Counted from the stretch's first letter, positions 21,281 to 32,127 are shown. The stretch: 64,000 bases of DNA from Prorocentrum cordatum (GCA_963575745.1 CAUYUJ010014258.1:90001-154000); one strand, 5' to 3'. The notes: generated by a model from the letters alone, not told the origin. Program-made: numbers and translations.

Positions 21281-21460
21281 TGGCACTATCGATCTCACTA
21301 TCGATCCTCACAATCGAACTTGTTATAGATTGCACGAGCGATCTCACGATCGATTTCACTGAATCGACTTCACTATCGGTCTCACGATCAACCGTACTAC
21401 CGTTTTCACCATCGGTCCCACTATCGATCTCACTATCGATCTCCCAATCGATCTTAGTGA
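21281..21460. repeat. 12-bp repeat built on CACTATCGATCT
   Basis: Tandem imperfect 12-mers, each centred on the palindrome ATCGAT or a one-base variant (ATCGGT, AACCGT). The repeat produces a periodic SEIDSEID-like peptide on the minus strand. Confidence 0.8.
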
Positions 21461-21667
21461 TTGGGTTTTTCCCTAGTGTAATTATTTCTAATCGTATCTG
21501 TGTGTACTGCTTTTCCTCTCCCCTGGCTCTCCCGCCGGGCTCGCCAGGGGTGGGTGGGTGGGCATCGGGTTGGATGACGGTGGCCAGGTGGCCAGGGCTG
21601 TGCGCTGTGGGCTGTGGCGTGGGCAGGCAGGCCCCTCGCTGCCCCACGTTGACGAACGAGCAACGCA
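21461..21667. other. No supported gene
   Basis: GC-rich sequence with GGGTGGGTGGG and repeated TGGCCAGG words. Confidence 0.45.
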
Positions 21668-21721
21668 CACCCATACCCATAGGGGGGTCGTTGGGAGGAG
21701 GACTGGCTATGGATATGGGTG
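21668..21721. repeat. 15-bp inverted repeat
   Basis: CACCCATACCCATAG (21668-21682) pairs with CTATGGATATGGGTG (21707-21721) at 14 of 15 positions, with a 24-base loop. A 12-base palindrome CCGCTCGAGCGG lies just downstream near 21748. Confidence 0.7.
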
Positions 21722-21807
21722 CGGGTCGTCGGACCCTGGGGAACGCTCCCGCTCGAGCGGGGACCCCCATCCGACAATACGCACCCGTAGCCCTCTCCGA
21801 CCCCTCT

Positions 21808-21974
21808 TAGGGCTACGAGATCTATACATATCCACTGCTACTGGCCAGGCCCATCCTGGGCCCGGGAGCGGTGCATTCGCCCTCGTGGCCTAGCCAGGGG
21901 GACACATACACCGCTCCTGGACCCAGGATGGGCTTGGCCAGGAGCAGTGGATATGTATAGATCTCGTCGCCCTA
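21808..21974. repeat. Long hairpin: 66-bp arms, 35-base loop
   Basis: Arms 21808-21873 and 21909-21974 are reverse complements with about five mismatches. The outer part is a palindromic GAGATCTATACATATCCACT block; the inner part is GGCCCATCCTGGG-like. It could be a small foldback transposon or a hairpin RNA precursor; no transcript evidence is available. Confidence 0.85.
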
Positions 21975-22114
21975 CCTCTATGTGTGTGTGTGTGTGTGTG
22001 TGTTGTTGGCTCGTCTCACGCGGCAGGCGTCCCCACGGGGCTCCTCCGCCTCTGCGCGGGCCGAGCAGGGCGTCCGCACGTCGTGTGCAGCGTGTCGGGG
22101 GGAACGTCGGCCAG

Positions 22115-22280
22115 GAGGGGAGAAAACAAGCAGACACACTTAATCGTCGATTCCCCAGGACACGTAGGAACATATGGGAAGTGGGGGGGAAGGCAAAAAC
22201 CCAGAAGATATGGGAATGTATATAGGGGATCTCGCTATTTGTGTGTATTTATTTGCGTGTCCTTGGGCCCCTTGCGTCAG
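22115..22280 (+). mobile_element. Introner-like intron, copy 1
   Basis: Begins after CCAG with GAGGGGAGAAAACAAGCAGA and contains the family landmarks TAATCGTCGA, ATATGGGAAGTGGGGGGGAA and GTGTGTATTTATTTG. The 3' end is altered: the usual GTCTCAG is replaced, and the next CAG is at 22278-22280. Copies 2-4 are at 32454, 32707 and 51561. Confidence 0.7.
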
Positions 22281-23486
22281 GGGGGGGAGGAGGGGCTCGG
22301 GGGGGGAATGCAGCCGAGCTCCAGCCTCGTGGGCTGCGGCCTCGCGGAGGCTGTCGGGGGGACACGTTCGGGGCGGATCCATGTGGTAGACTTCGAGACG
22401 CCTCGAGTGGAAATTTCGAAATTGAGGGCGGAGGTGTTCGGGCGTTTTCGTCGGTTCTCGGCGGTTTCCCAGCCTCGGGGTGCCTTCCATCAGCTGCAAC
22501 TGGCCGAGGGGGTTCCGGGGGTGCCCCGATTGTCCCGAACACCCGCGAGATGCCCGAGTTATGATCCGAAAACCACCAGGGCATAGGCTCAGGTGCGGGA
22601 TGCGTCGACCCCCAATCGCCCATAGATCGCCGATAGGTGCCCGATAGTCCACGCCGCCCTGGAACGTGCGGATTCGCTATCGAGGGCCTACCGCCGCTCT
22701 ATCTGCGGTGTTCCCCCCCCTGAGCCGATTCCTCTCTATTGTTACCCATCGAAATGAATAGTCTGGCGGCTTCTACACGTACGCTGCATTTCTCTCTCAG
22801 TGGATGGTCTGCCCACCAGGCGGCTGTCGGCTGCCAGCTGCCTGCGCAGCGGCTGCTGGCTTCCTGATGGTTTCGTGGTGCTGCTGCGGTCCGTCCTGGC
22901 TATGCCAGATCGTGCCCGCCCCAGCTGCCGCACAAGTCGCGGGAATCGCGCCTGCGCAAGTCGCGAGTACTTCGCCTGCGGATCACCCGCGTGTGAGCGG
23001 ATGCAGCATTCCGGTGTGTTTCACGGTTTTACGCAACTCGTTGGCTGTGGAGTCGTTGGGTGCCCTCTTGCGAGCTCAGAACTGACATTGTGGTTCAAGG
23101 ATCGTTGATCTTTTGTGTAGTCTGTGTGTGTGTGTGTGTGCCGAGTTTGCGAAGGTCTTCCTGGTCTACTTGCTGGGGGGGTCACCCCGCTTCAGGCGAT
23201 CGGACATTTGTCCATGCTGATCGGAACGCATTATGCCGTTATCGCACTTACTCGGCGGTTTTCGCATGACGTGGACACTTGTGGCCATGGGTCCCATTGC
23301 TCACAGCTTGGTCCCATATGCTTGCCTACGATCCACAGGTGCGGCGCGCATGGGTACGTTCCCGTGCATAGGCGGCGTGCGATTTCAGCGGTGTGTTTCG
23401 AGATAGGTGGCTGTCAGCGTTTCCTCGTTCGTGATTCGTCATCACCGTACACGCCGGTCGTTGAAAGTAGGTATTTTTGGATTCCC
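22281..23486. other. No supported gene
   Basis: A plus frame reading RIHVVDFETPRVEISKLRAE near 22370-22430 looks exon-like but has no identified family. The remainder is unassigned. Confidence 0.35.
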
Positions 23487-23615
23487 AGATCCCAATCTAC
23501 TTCAAGCGTCTTCCCACTTCAAGAATCAATCTGCTTTTGCCGTGCCTCGTTATTCTCTGGGAGGGCCCGATCCCAATCTATTTTGTCCGCCTGCCTACTT
23601 CATGTTTTTACCTGC
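23487..23615 (+). repeat. 81-bp direct repeat (two units)
   Basis: GATCCCAATCTACTTCAAGC near 23488 and GATCCCAATCTATTTTGTCC near 23569, 81 bases apart, keeping one frame that reads PIPIYFKRLPTS then PIPIYFVRLPTS. Confidence 0.6.
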
Positions 23616-24090
23616 CTCTTCCGACCGACGTGCATCCAGAACGCCGTCCTGGTGCACAGCGACGCGCGCACTCGCGATGGCTCTGTCTCCCCTTCCCAGT
23701 GTCGCTGCCGTGATCGTTGGTCTACAGCCTCGTGCTGTCGCAGCCCGGGGTCTCCTCGCCGCCTCTCCGCCTGGCTTTCTATTCTCCCCCGTCGGCCTCC
23801 CAGCTGGCTCGTGGTGTGGGAGGCATGCCAGTCACTTCTCCATCTAATCTCTATGTGGGTGCTCTACTCTGTTTTCGTCTTTGTGGGTGCTCGACTTTGT
23901 GGAGACATTCGCCCTTTATATGGGTGCTCTACTTTGTTTTCGTCGCCTGCGGGGGGTACGCCCCCCCCTACCGTCCGCGTCGCGTGCGGAAGCTGTGCAC
24001 GGCATGAGCGGCCTGGCCGGAGTCTTGGGGCGTGCCCTTGGCGAGCGCAGGTAGCTGTGCGGCGCCTGAGAGGTTGGCGCCTTTGCTTGC
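23616..24090. other. No supported gene
   Basis: GC-rich. GGGTGCTCTACT...GTTTTCGTC occurs twice (about 23858 and 23921). Confidence 0.4.
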
Positions 24091-24170
24091 AAAGGTGTGT
24101 GTGTGTGTGTGCTGTTTTTTGTGTGTTTGTTTGCTTGGTTTGGTTTATGTGTGTGTGTGTGTTCTGTGTG

Positions 24171-24205
<35 letters not shown>

Positions 24206-25100
24206 CGCGTGCGCGCCCGCTTCTCCGACCTTGCTACGCCCTGATGCTGCGCGCGAGGCCGCGACGCCAAAAGTGTGTGTGTGTGTGAATGTGTGTGTGT
24301 GTGTGTGCGTGTGTCTGTGTGTGTGTGTGCGTGCGCGTGCATGTGTGTGTGTGTGTGTGTGCGTGTGTGCGTGTGTGCTCCGGCACGACCGCGCGTCTCC
24401 TCGCGCTGGCTTTGCCCTCTTCGTTACCTCCCAGTTTTGCCTGCGATGGCGTCGGGGGCTGGGTGTCCGACCCTCCGCTCCTCGATGCCATGACAGGGGC
24501 ACACGTGCAGCTGCCTGTCTGAACTCGCGCGCAGCGTTTAGTCTGAGTTTGATGTCCTCCTCCTCCTCCTCCTCCTCCTCCTCCTCCTCCTCCTCCTCCT
24601 CCTCCTCATCGCGCGCGCCTGACCACTGGTCGGCTGCTCGCTCGCGCTGCCTTCGCCCCTCCCTGGCTCCTTGCCTGGACGGTCGTCGGGTGCGCGGTGC
24701 TGCTGCGTCAATGAGTACCTCCATCTGCTGCTCGCGCTTGAGGACCCTCAGCGCCGCAAAGTGTGTGTTTGTGTGTGTGTGTGTGTGTGTTTCCTAATTA
24801 AAGCTGTGCGTAGCCCGCCTAGCTTTTAGCGGAGGAGGTTCGCTCTCGCCCCGCCGACCAAAAAAGTGAGTGAGTGTGTGTGTGTGTGTGTGTGTGTGGG
24901 TGCACGTGTTTGTGTTTGTGTGTGTGTGTGTGTGTGTGTATGTGTGTGTGTGTGTGCGTGCTTGCGTGCGTGTGTGCGTGCGTGAGAATGAACACATCTG
25001 TGTGTGTATTGTGTGTGGGTGTGTATGCTTGTCTGTGTGTGTATGTGTGTGTGTGTGTGTGTCTGCGAGTGTGTGTGTGTGCGCGTGTGAGGGAGTGCTT
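24091..25100. repeat. Cluster of (GT)n repeats with a CTC block
   Basis: GT tracts at about 24095-24210, 24270-24377, 24761-24791 and 24865-25090, plus CTC at 24554-24608. Two tracts follow GC-rich text ending CCAAAA(A)G or CGCAAAG, as at 16850. Confidence 0.92.
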
Positions 25101-26340
25101 TGTAAATCGTTCGCCCGTTGGCCTCTTTCCTCGCTGCCAGATGATTGCTTCCTATGAAAGATCTCGACAGCCTTCGTAGAGCAACGCACGGATCATCCAA
25201 AGATAGTCGCAGCGCAGGAGTTGCATTGGGAGGCAGGCGTGCGTGAAACCAAGCTGGATGGAGGGAAACACGTCACATGGTCATCTGAAACAGTTCAGGG
25301 CATCTGTTGAAGCAGCGTGGAGTGTTGTAGTATATTTGCAGTGCTAGATTTGGGTGGAGAGGGCTTCAGTTGCATGATATATGTGCAGGGTGTGTACTCT
25401 CGCTGGCTTCATCACTAAACCGTAGTTGAACCTTAATGATTTGTTCTCGACAGAGAACGGACATGGTACATGCGCTGGCGCAGGATGTCTTTGCCCTCTA
25501 ATTCTCCGACTGCGCGCCCCATTAAGATATTCAACCAGGCGCCACAGTGTTCATAAGACGTGTGCACCATGAGACCGTCCTGTCTGAACCGCCGCGACTC
25601 CTTGTAGGAGTGATGCTTGCCAGATGCAGCGTCGGCGCGCTGACGCATTCTTGCGTATAAAGAACGCTTCGCGTGCATAGTTCTCGCCAGTCGTGGATAA
25701 GATTACCCAAAGGAGGTTAAGAAAGACCCCCAAATAAGACGACATGGTCCAGCGACGGCTTTGGACCCCCCACGTGGGCCAGCAATAGGATTCAAGAAGG
25801 GCCTCATGGGACCCACGCGTGCTTTTAGACTGCCCACGCATGAACATGACCGCACTGGGGCCCGAGCCCCGACCGAACGCCATCCATTCAACGCCCGCGT
25901 CGGAGCAGGTTTGCGTTTCGTTTTCGGGGCCCAAGTGGGGCACATAATCATCCCAAGACAAAGGACCCCACAGAGCGTGCAAGGCGTCGGCATTTGGAAA
26001 TCCCAATCACGAGCTTGATAATTGGCTACGAGGGCCCTTCCAGGTGACCCTGGCCAGGGGGAACACATACACATTTGCCAGTTCTTGCAATGTTTTGGAG
26101 TTCAGGTCTGTCGGCGAAATAGGGGTGCGAGGCGCGTTCTGTGGCGCCCGAAGAAGTGGTCTTGGCGGCCAAGAAGGGGCCCAAGAGAAGCCCAAAGGAA
26201 ACCACGCTCACTTCCGAAAGGGTGTTTGGAATGATATGGAGTGCGAGCTCTTTTTGAGCGCCGTCTTGGAGCCGTCCTGGGCCCCCCAATAGGCATGGGA
26301 TGAAGCGGGCGGCGGAATGGCTGAGTTGCCTTGGGTGGAA
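25101..26340. other. No supported gene
   Basis: Moderate-GC unique sequence. A 151-residue minus frame (25551-26006) has no recognisable domain. Confidence 0.4.
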
Positions 26341-26690
26341 CAAAAGGGGGCTCAAGCCCTGAAAGGAGCTCAGGCTATCGGGGGCTCTCTGGGGTTATTT
26401 TGGGACACATCTTTGGGGCCGTCGGGAGTCCTTCCTGGGTCTCGGTGCCGCTCGAGGGAGCCTTAGGGCCGTCTGCGGGTGTCGAGGAGCCATCTTGGAG
26501 TGTCGTGGAGGCAACTTGGGGTCTTCTATGAGGCAGCTGACGGCCTCTCAGGCCATCTGTGGGTCGTCATGGGGCCGTTTTGTGGGCCTCCTGGGCCGTC
26601 TTGGGGCTTCTTGCGCGCATCGTGGACTTTCTCGGAGACTTCAAGATCTCATCTTGGGGCAGTTTTGATCCGAAACTTAGGATGCCCAGG
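26341..26690 (+). repeat. ~15-bp G-rich degenerate repeat (TCTTGGGGCC type)
   Basis: Recurring GGGGCCGTCTTGGG and TCTTGGGGCTTCT words at roughly 15-base or multiple spacing. Related stretches are at 38505-38860, 40361-40510 and 54990-55870, and inverted at 57110-57720. Confidence 0.6.
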
Positions 26691-26717
26691 AGATGCGAGA
26701 ATGCATGTTCATGTTAG

Positions 26718-26833
26718 TGCGCAGGTTTTAACAATAGGATTCCCATGCGGAGCCGTAAGACTTTCCTATTGTTCTCATTTCTCTTCGCGCAGCCCCTGGG
26801 CTCCAGTAGGCTTCCTCCCCTTTTTACGAAGAG
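26718..26833 (+). repeat. Dispersed repeat, copy 1 (pair at 34537)
   Basis: Shares GTGCGCAGG, GAGCC-TA-GACT, CGCAGCCCCTGGGCTC and CTTCCTCCCCTTTTT-like blocks in the same order with 34537-34655. Confidence 0.55.
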
Positions 26834-27047
26834 CGTTACTACCCTGAGCCCAAACGATGATGGCGCTATTCGCAGTGGGAGCGGTCCCCACCCTCGCCGG
26901 GCTTCTGGCTCAGGGAAGGTGTGTGGACCAGCCCCCATGAGGCCGTAACCCGGGATGAAGGCTGCACGCCGGTGGCAACCCCGTCGGTCAAAGGGTCAGA
27001 GCCGCGCGCCAGCGGGGTCCTGGCCCTGAAGTGCGACGAAGCCACGG

Positions 27048-27300
27048 TGCTCCTCTTCCTCCTCCTCCTGCTTCTCCTCCTCCTTCTCCTCCTGCTCCTC
27101 CTCCTCATCCTCCTGCTTCTCATCCTCCTCCTCCTTCTCTTCCTCCTCCTCCTCCTCCTGTCCTCCTCCTCCTCCTCTCCTCCTCCTCCTCCTCCGCCTC
27201 CTTCTCCTCCTGATCCTCCTCTTCTCCTCCTCCTCCTCCTCCTCCTCCTCCTCCTCCTCCTCCTCTTCCTCCTCCTCCTCCTCCTCCTCCTCCTCCTCCT
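27048..27300. repeat. (CTC/CTT)n tract
   Basis: Imperfect polypyrimidine trinucleotide repeat. Confidence 0.95.
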
Positions 27301-27477
27301 TGGGCGCCCTGGAGGCGGCCTACAGAGGCTTGCAGGATGCCGCGGGCAGCATGTGCGGTGGCAGGAAATTGGGTGCCCGCGCGGGCCTCGTGAGCGGGGG
27401 GGCCCTTCCCCGGGTCAAGGCCGGGGGCGGCCCCGGTTCACGCGCGCGCGGCCTGCATGAGCCACTGGGGGCGCTTC

Positions 27478-27653
27478 CAGTCAGGGCTTTGACCTAAGGA
27501 ACCCTAAATAAAGAACGAGACCACTTCTTTCCATGAGTTAAACTTCGATTTCCCGTCGAAGACATAAGGAAAACCTGAGGCAAGCTGTGAAACACTTAAG
27601 GAACACGGAGCCCCTTCCCAACGAAAAGGGTTCCTTCTTCAGCGCCCCGACTG
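27478..27653 (-). mobile_element. MITE-like element A, copy 1 (minus)
   Basis: 176 bp. The ends read CAGTCAGGGC and GCCCCGACTG. The interior matches the reverse complement of copies at 33840 and 39097 throughout, including AAAGGGTTCCTTCTTCAG and CCCTAAATAAAGAACGAG. No transposase frame. Confidence 0.8.
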
Positions 27654-28660
27654 TACCACGTTGGCGGGGACTTCCTCGAAGTGCTGCCGTCCGCCGCGGC
27701 CAGGGCCGCCCCCGCGGTGCTGCTGACACAGGACCATTTGGAGGGGAGGACTTGTGGATGGGAGGAAGAGAGAGGGTGGCCTGCGGGCTGGCGCGGAGCC
27801 GGAGCGGAGACGCGGGGCCCCCCCAAGGAGGACGATCACAGGGGGGAGGCGGTCGTTGGGGAAGGCGCGTGGGGTTCCGCGCGCTGGCGCACCTGGGCAA
27901 CGACTCGGGCGGCGCGGGCCTGGGCAAGAACCCGCACCGCGCTCGGAGATCAGGGAGCACGCCCCCGCCAGAGCTGAGCGACGAGGGGGATGAGGAGCGC
28001 CCCTGCGGCCCAGTATTCATGCACAGCTGGGTGCCGAAGGGGCTGGTCGTCCGCTGGGAGGTGTCCGAGGACGCCATCCGCGTGGAGGACGACTTCGGCC
28101 CCAACGAGAAAGTCCCATCCGAGCGCCCGCGGGAATATGCGGGGCGGGATATCGGGGGATGCCGCTGGAAGGCACCCCGCCCCAGGTTGCAGGATTGGTT
28201 GCGAACACAGGCGCTCGTGGGCGGCCCCGAGCAAGAGGGGGGGCAGCAGATCAGGTGGGCCACCTCCCGGGCCCGGGAGGGGACTGCACGGGAGGAGGGT
28301 TTGGGAATCCGCTACCACCCCCAGACGATGCTCGTTGTGGATCGGAATGCTGGGATTTCGTTGCAGTGGAAGGATGACACTGGGACGCCAGGGGGACCCC
28401 TGGGCGGGTTTAAATTGACCCGGGATCGAACCTTAGCTTTTTGCGGGTGCGCTCGCCGGAGGGGCGGTGCGCGCCCCGAGCAAAGTGTTGTGCGCGCGGC
28501 ATAGCGCCTGCGGGCATCCCTTGGGATGCGGGGCTCAGCTCCGCGGGATGTCGCGGGCGCCCGGGGATCGTCGGTGCGCCCCGCGGGCGATTTCGTGGCT
28601 TCAGGCCCTCATGATGGGCTCGTGTTTTTTCCTGGGAATGGACGGGGGGAGGGGCCCTTA
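27654..28660 (+). other. Open region, possible coding relic of unknown type
   Basis: A continuous plus frame runs 27587-28504, but its first part is the MITE. The segment PVFMHSWVPKGLVVRWEVSE (about 28010-28070) followed by acidic residues looks protein-like. No family recognised, and GC-rich DNA gives long frames by chance. Confidence 0.25.
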
Positions 28661-28664
28661 CGGG

Positions 28665-29024
28665 CCGTGTGGGCGGGGGTCCAATGCGGACTCTTCCCAT
28701 CGCCCGCCACAAAATGGGGCGGGCCTCCTCCTTCCTCCAAGTCGTGAGTGGGCCGTCGGGCAGGATTTGTCCCTGTCATAGGGCCCCTCTCTTGACAGTT
28801 GAATCTTGCCCCCTGCGTCTCTCTCTTCTCCCCTCCTTCTCCCTGGCGGCCGTCTGGCTTGAGCGGCTGCTGCTGCAGCCCTTTTTTTCACCCGCCCACC
28901 TGGCAGGTTCCCCCCCGCCGAGGAGCGGGGGTTCAAGACGGATTCTCCCCGTCGCCCGCCGCAGAATGGGGCGGGCTTCATATTTTTTCCAAACAGTGGG
29001 TGGGCCGTCGGGCAGGATGATTCT
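28665..29024. repeat. ~105-bp direct repeat pair
   Basis: 28672-28775 and 28920-29020 share CGCCCGCCAC/GCAAAATGGGGCGGGC and GTGGGCCGTCGGGCAGGAT in the same order, about 248 bases apart. Between them lies pyrimidine-rich unique DNA. Confidence 0.7.
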
Positions 29025-29975
29025 GGATACTAATGCAAGCGCTCATAATAACCACACTAATCCTCATAGTAATAGTACGTGAATTACCAGTATGGAGAAG
29101 GCAACTAACGCATATAAGAGGAAGACATATTACGAAACACAATGCGAACATGCGTAATCATGCTACCAATAAGACGGTTCAAGGCGAGCAATAATATACT
29201 ACTTTTAAGTTTAATATGGTTAAGAAGAGCGAGGCGAACATTACTAACACTAGTAGTTTTACGATTAAGAAGACTAATCCAACTAATCATGAAACAACAA
29301 TATTCGCAATACTCGTAACTATAATATTATTAGTAATTATGCATAGTTCAGAAACGTTAATCGACAAACTATAACCAGAAGAAGGACGCGACAAATCATA
29401 ATACGACATATCGAACTAATCAACATGGTCCCACTATTAATAACCCCTCTATTCTTATTGATAGTTCTACTAATAAGTTGAAGCGTAGCCTTCTACTACT
29501 CTTAGTGCAAGCAAACGTACTGCCAACCTTCTTATTTATATGAATGATGATATTCTTAATGCAGTAAGAATATTAACATATAAACGCATACATGGGAACA
29601 TTAATGATGCTTCTACCAATAGTAATGCTATTCATATTATTACCACTCATATATGTAATAATCTTTTTGGTGACAGTCCTAACCTGGATATCGATGATAT
29701 TACCCATGCTACGACTGATATTCATAAGCATGAACATACCACGAATGATGACAATACTAACAACGATTCCAATGACAACACCAACGGTACTATCATTATT
29801 ATTGTTATTCCTACGACTACCACTGCTACTGTTACTAGTAATGCTGATGCTACTTTGAGTGGCGGTGCTACTAATTCAATTAATAATATTGTTTGCACGG
29901 GCTATTTTTTCAATACTGCTTCTCTTAACACGAATGATATTACGAGGAAGACGAATACTAACAAGAGTACGGGGA
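29025..29975 (+). other. AT-rich island with membrane-protein-like peptides
   Basis: About 950 bases of strikingly AT-rich sequence in a GC-rich window, with sharp edges near 29025 and 29975. Hydrophobic peptides appear in successive frames: ILMQALIITTLILIVIV (from 29027), NNILLLSLIWLRRARRTLL (near 29200), NMVPLLITPLFLLIVLLIS (from 29422) and an 88-residue stretch at 29592-29855 with MLLPIVMLFILLPLIYVIIF. At two places (29541, 29856) TGA sits where Trp would continue the hydrophobic frame. This could be decayed organelle-type DNA or foreign DNA, or biased low-complexity sequence that mimics it. I cannot name a gene. Confidence 0.4.
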
Positions 29976-30411
29976 GGATGTGGGGGAGGAGGAGGAGGAG
30001 GAGGAGGAGGAGAAGGAGGAAGAGGAGGAGAAGGATGAGCAGGGGGAAGAGGAGGAGGAAGACCAGTGGAAACTCAAGAGTCATCAACGATTTTGGAAGT
30101 TACCCTCCCTCCAAGCTCCCTCTTCCCAGGCCCCTACAGCGGCTCGTTTTCATTTAGTTAACTGCCTAGTTGGAAGACAACAGCTTGAAGATTCTGAAGC
30201 GTGCCAAAACATGGCTGTCTGGATTTCAACACCACGTATCAACCTGATTGCTGCGTCTTGACGATCCACAATCGTGCTAAAACGCCATTTCTTGTTCAAC
30301 ACGGCGAATCAACATACGTGTTGCGCCCGCAATGTCCTGAATCTTCCCAAGACACCATGTCTGGTACGGTGATCATGGGATTCCGTGAAACTCTTGCAAC
30401 TGTTTAAAACG
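29976..30411 (+). other. GGA tract then coding-like remnant
   Basis: GGA repeat at 29980-30025. Downstream, plus frames read FHLVNCLVGRQQLEDSEACQ (near 30150) and KTPFLVQHGESTYVLRPQCP (near 30280) in different phases. Unknown, possibly decayed exons. Confidence 0.25.
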
Positions 30412-30745
30412 AATGTGCGCGGCGCTAAGGCGAGAGCCACATATTGAAAACGACTCGCCGTCAATCCGTGAAACTCTTGCATTTTTTTGAAACGAGTGTG
30501 CGCGGCGCTAAGGCGAGAACCACATTTGAAAACGACCCGCCCTCAATCCGTGAAGCTCTTGCATTTTTTAAGGAAGAATGTGCGCGGGCTAAGGCGAGAG
30601 CCACATTTTGAAAACGACCCGTCCTCAACCCGTGAAACTTTTGCAATCTTGTAGGAAGAATGTGCGCGGCTCCAAGGCGAGTGCCACATTTTGAAAACCA
30701 CCCGCCCTCCACCTGTGAATCTGTTGCCACTTTTTACGCTTCAGA
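30412..30745 (+). repeat. ~82-bp repeat family, array of four units
   Basis: Units near 30415, 30499, 30579 and 30661 with core GCGCGGCGCTAAGGCGAGAG, then CCACATTTTGAAAACGAC, CCGCCCTCAA and GTGAAACTCTTGCA. The array ends at CATG followed by GTAAGAAGG and, slightly on, CAGGCGAAACGCCC, the same border as at 63360. Confidence 0.9.
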
Positions 30746-30879
30746 GTCATACATGGTAAGAAGGTCTCAGGCGAAACGCCCAGCCCGCCTCAGAAACTGG
30801 CCTCGGGGTGCGACAGGGAGAAGTTATCTATAACGAGAGGGAATGGAGGAGGGGGAGGAGGACGAGGAGGAGAAGGTCT

Positions 30880-30889
30880 ATGATGATGG

Positions 30890-30972
<83 letters not shown>

Positions 30973-31001
30973 GATGATGACGATGATGATGATGATGATG
31001 C

Positions 31002-31045
<44 letters not shown>

Positions 31046-31555
31046 CTGATGAGGCTGATGATGATGCTGATGATGGTGATGATGCTGATATATGATGAGG
31101 AGGAAGAGGAGGAGGAGGAGGAGGAGGAGGAGAGGAGGAGGAGGAGGAGGAGGGACGAGGCGATGAAGCAGGAGGAGGAGGAGGAGAGGAGGAGGATGAG
31201 GATGAGGAGGAGGAGGAGGGAGGAGGAGGGAGGGAGGGAGGAGGGAGGGAGGGGAGGGAGGAGAGGAGGAGAAGGAGGAGGAGGAGGTGAGGGGGGGATG
31301 GAGGAGAAAGAGGAGGACGAGGAGATGAAGCAGCAGGAGGGGAGGAGGAGGAGGAGGAGGAGGAGGAGGAGAGGAGGAGGAGGAGGAGAGAGGAGGAGGA
31401 GGGGAGGAGGAGGAGGAGGAGTAGGAGAGAAGAGGAGGAGAGGGGGAGGAGGAGGAGGAGGAGGAGGAGGAGGAGGAGGAGGAGGAGGGAGGAGGAGGAT
31501 GAGGAGGAGGAGGAGGAGGAGGAGGAGGAGGAGGAGGAGGAGGAGGAGGACCTGC
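30880..31555. repeat. GAT tract then GAG tract
   Basis: GAT repeats at 30885-31090, then GAG/GGA repeats at 31096-31550. All encoded homopolymers are artefacts. Confidence 0.97.
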
Positions 31556-31569
31556 AGACCCCACCCCAC

Positions 31570-32127
31570 CGGGCGCCGCGCCGACCGAAGCCATTTGAAG
31601 GGGGTGCCCACTCGCAGATCGGCGGAGGACGCTACCAGGGGCAGAGGAAGGCCATCCTGGATGGCTACCTGGTGGGGCACCTCGCCAAAGGCGCTCGGAG
31701 CACCTGCGCCACGGGGTGGAAACAGTGGGTGCGCTTCATGAAGGCCTGGGGCCCAGCCCCGCACAGTGCCTGGCTCGGACGCGGAGGAAGGAGGGGTGAT
31801 GAGGACATCTGCGTCGACTACGTGGTGCAGTTGGCCCACTACCAGGAGAGGACGGAGGGGGCCATCCGCAACGGGCTGATGGCCGCGCGGTGCTTCCACA
31901 TCGTGGCCGGGTGCCTGGCCCGCTGGCTCTAGTTGGCCCTGGGGGGGCTGCGCCGACTGGGCGTCAAACGAAACAGGAAGTGCCCCGTCGCCGCGGAGGG
32001 GCTAGCCTGGCTGTGGAAGCGCTTCGCCATGGGAGAACTGGCGGACGCGGGCGGCAAGGTGGGCGGCCGTCGTGGTGGCCCTTCTCTTCGTGCTCGGGGC
32101 CTCGGAACACCCGGGAGACCCCAGCTA
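31570..32127 (+). pseudogene. Tyrosine recombinase (phage-integrase-like) fragment, broken
   Basis: The frame starting near 31615 reads as an integrase core-binding domain: AILDGYLVGHLAKGARST, GWKQWVRFMKAWG, then VDYVVQLAHYQERTEGAIR and NGLMAARCFHIVAGC. After an in-frame TAG at 31930-31932 the same frame continues LALGGLRRLGVKRNRKCPVA and LAWLWKRF, the lead-in to the catalytic domain. At about 32060 the sense shifts to another frame, WAAVVVALLFVLGASE, where this family usually has LRASE, so the first catalytic Arg position reads Gly. No catalytic His-x-x-Arg or Tyr follows. It is a 5' fragment of a DNA breaking-rejoining enzyme with one stop, one frameshift and a key substitution. Family call by motif memory. 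Confidence 0.55.

Noticed and set aside
28410-28435. tRNA T-loop-like word GGTTCGATCCC on the minus strand
   Set aside because: No T-stem pairing and no acceptor, D or anticodon arm at the right spacing.
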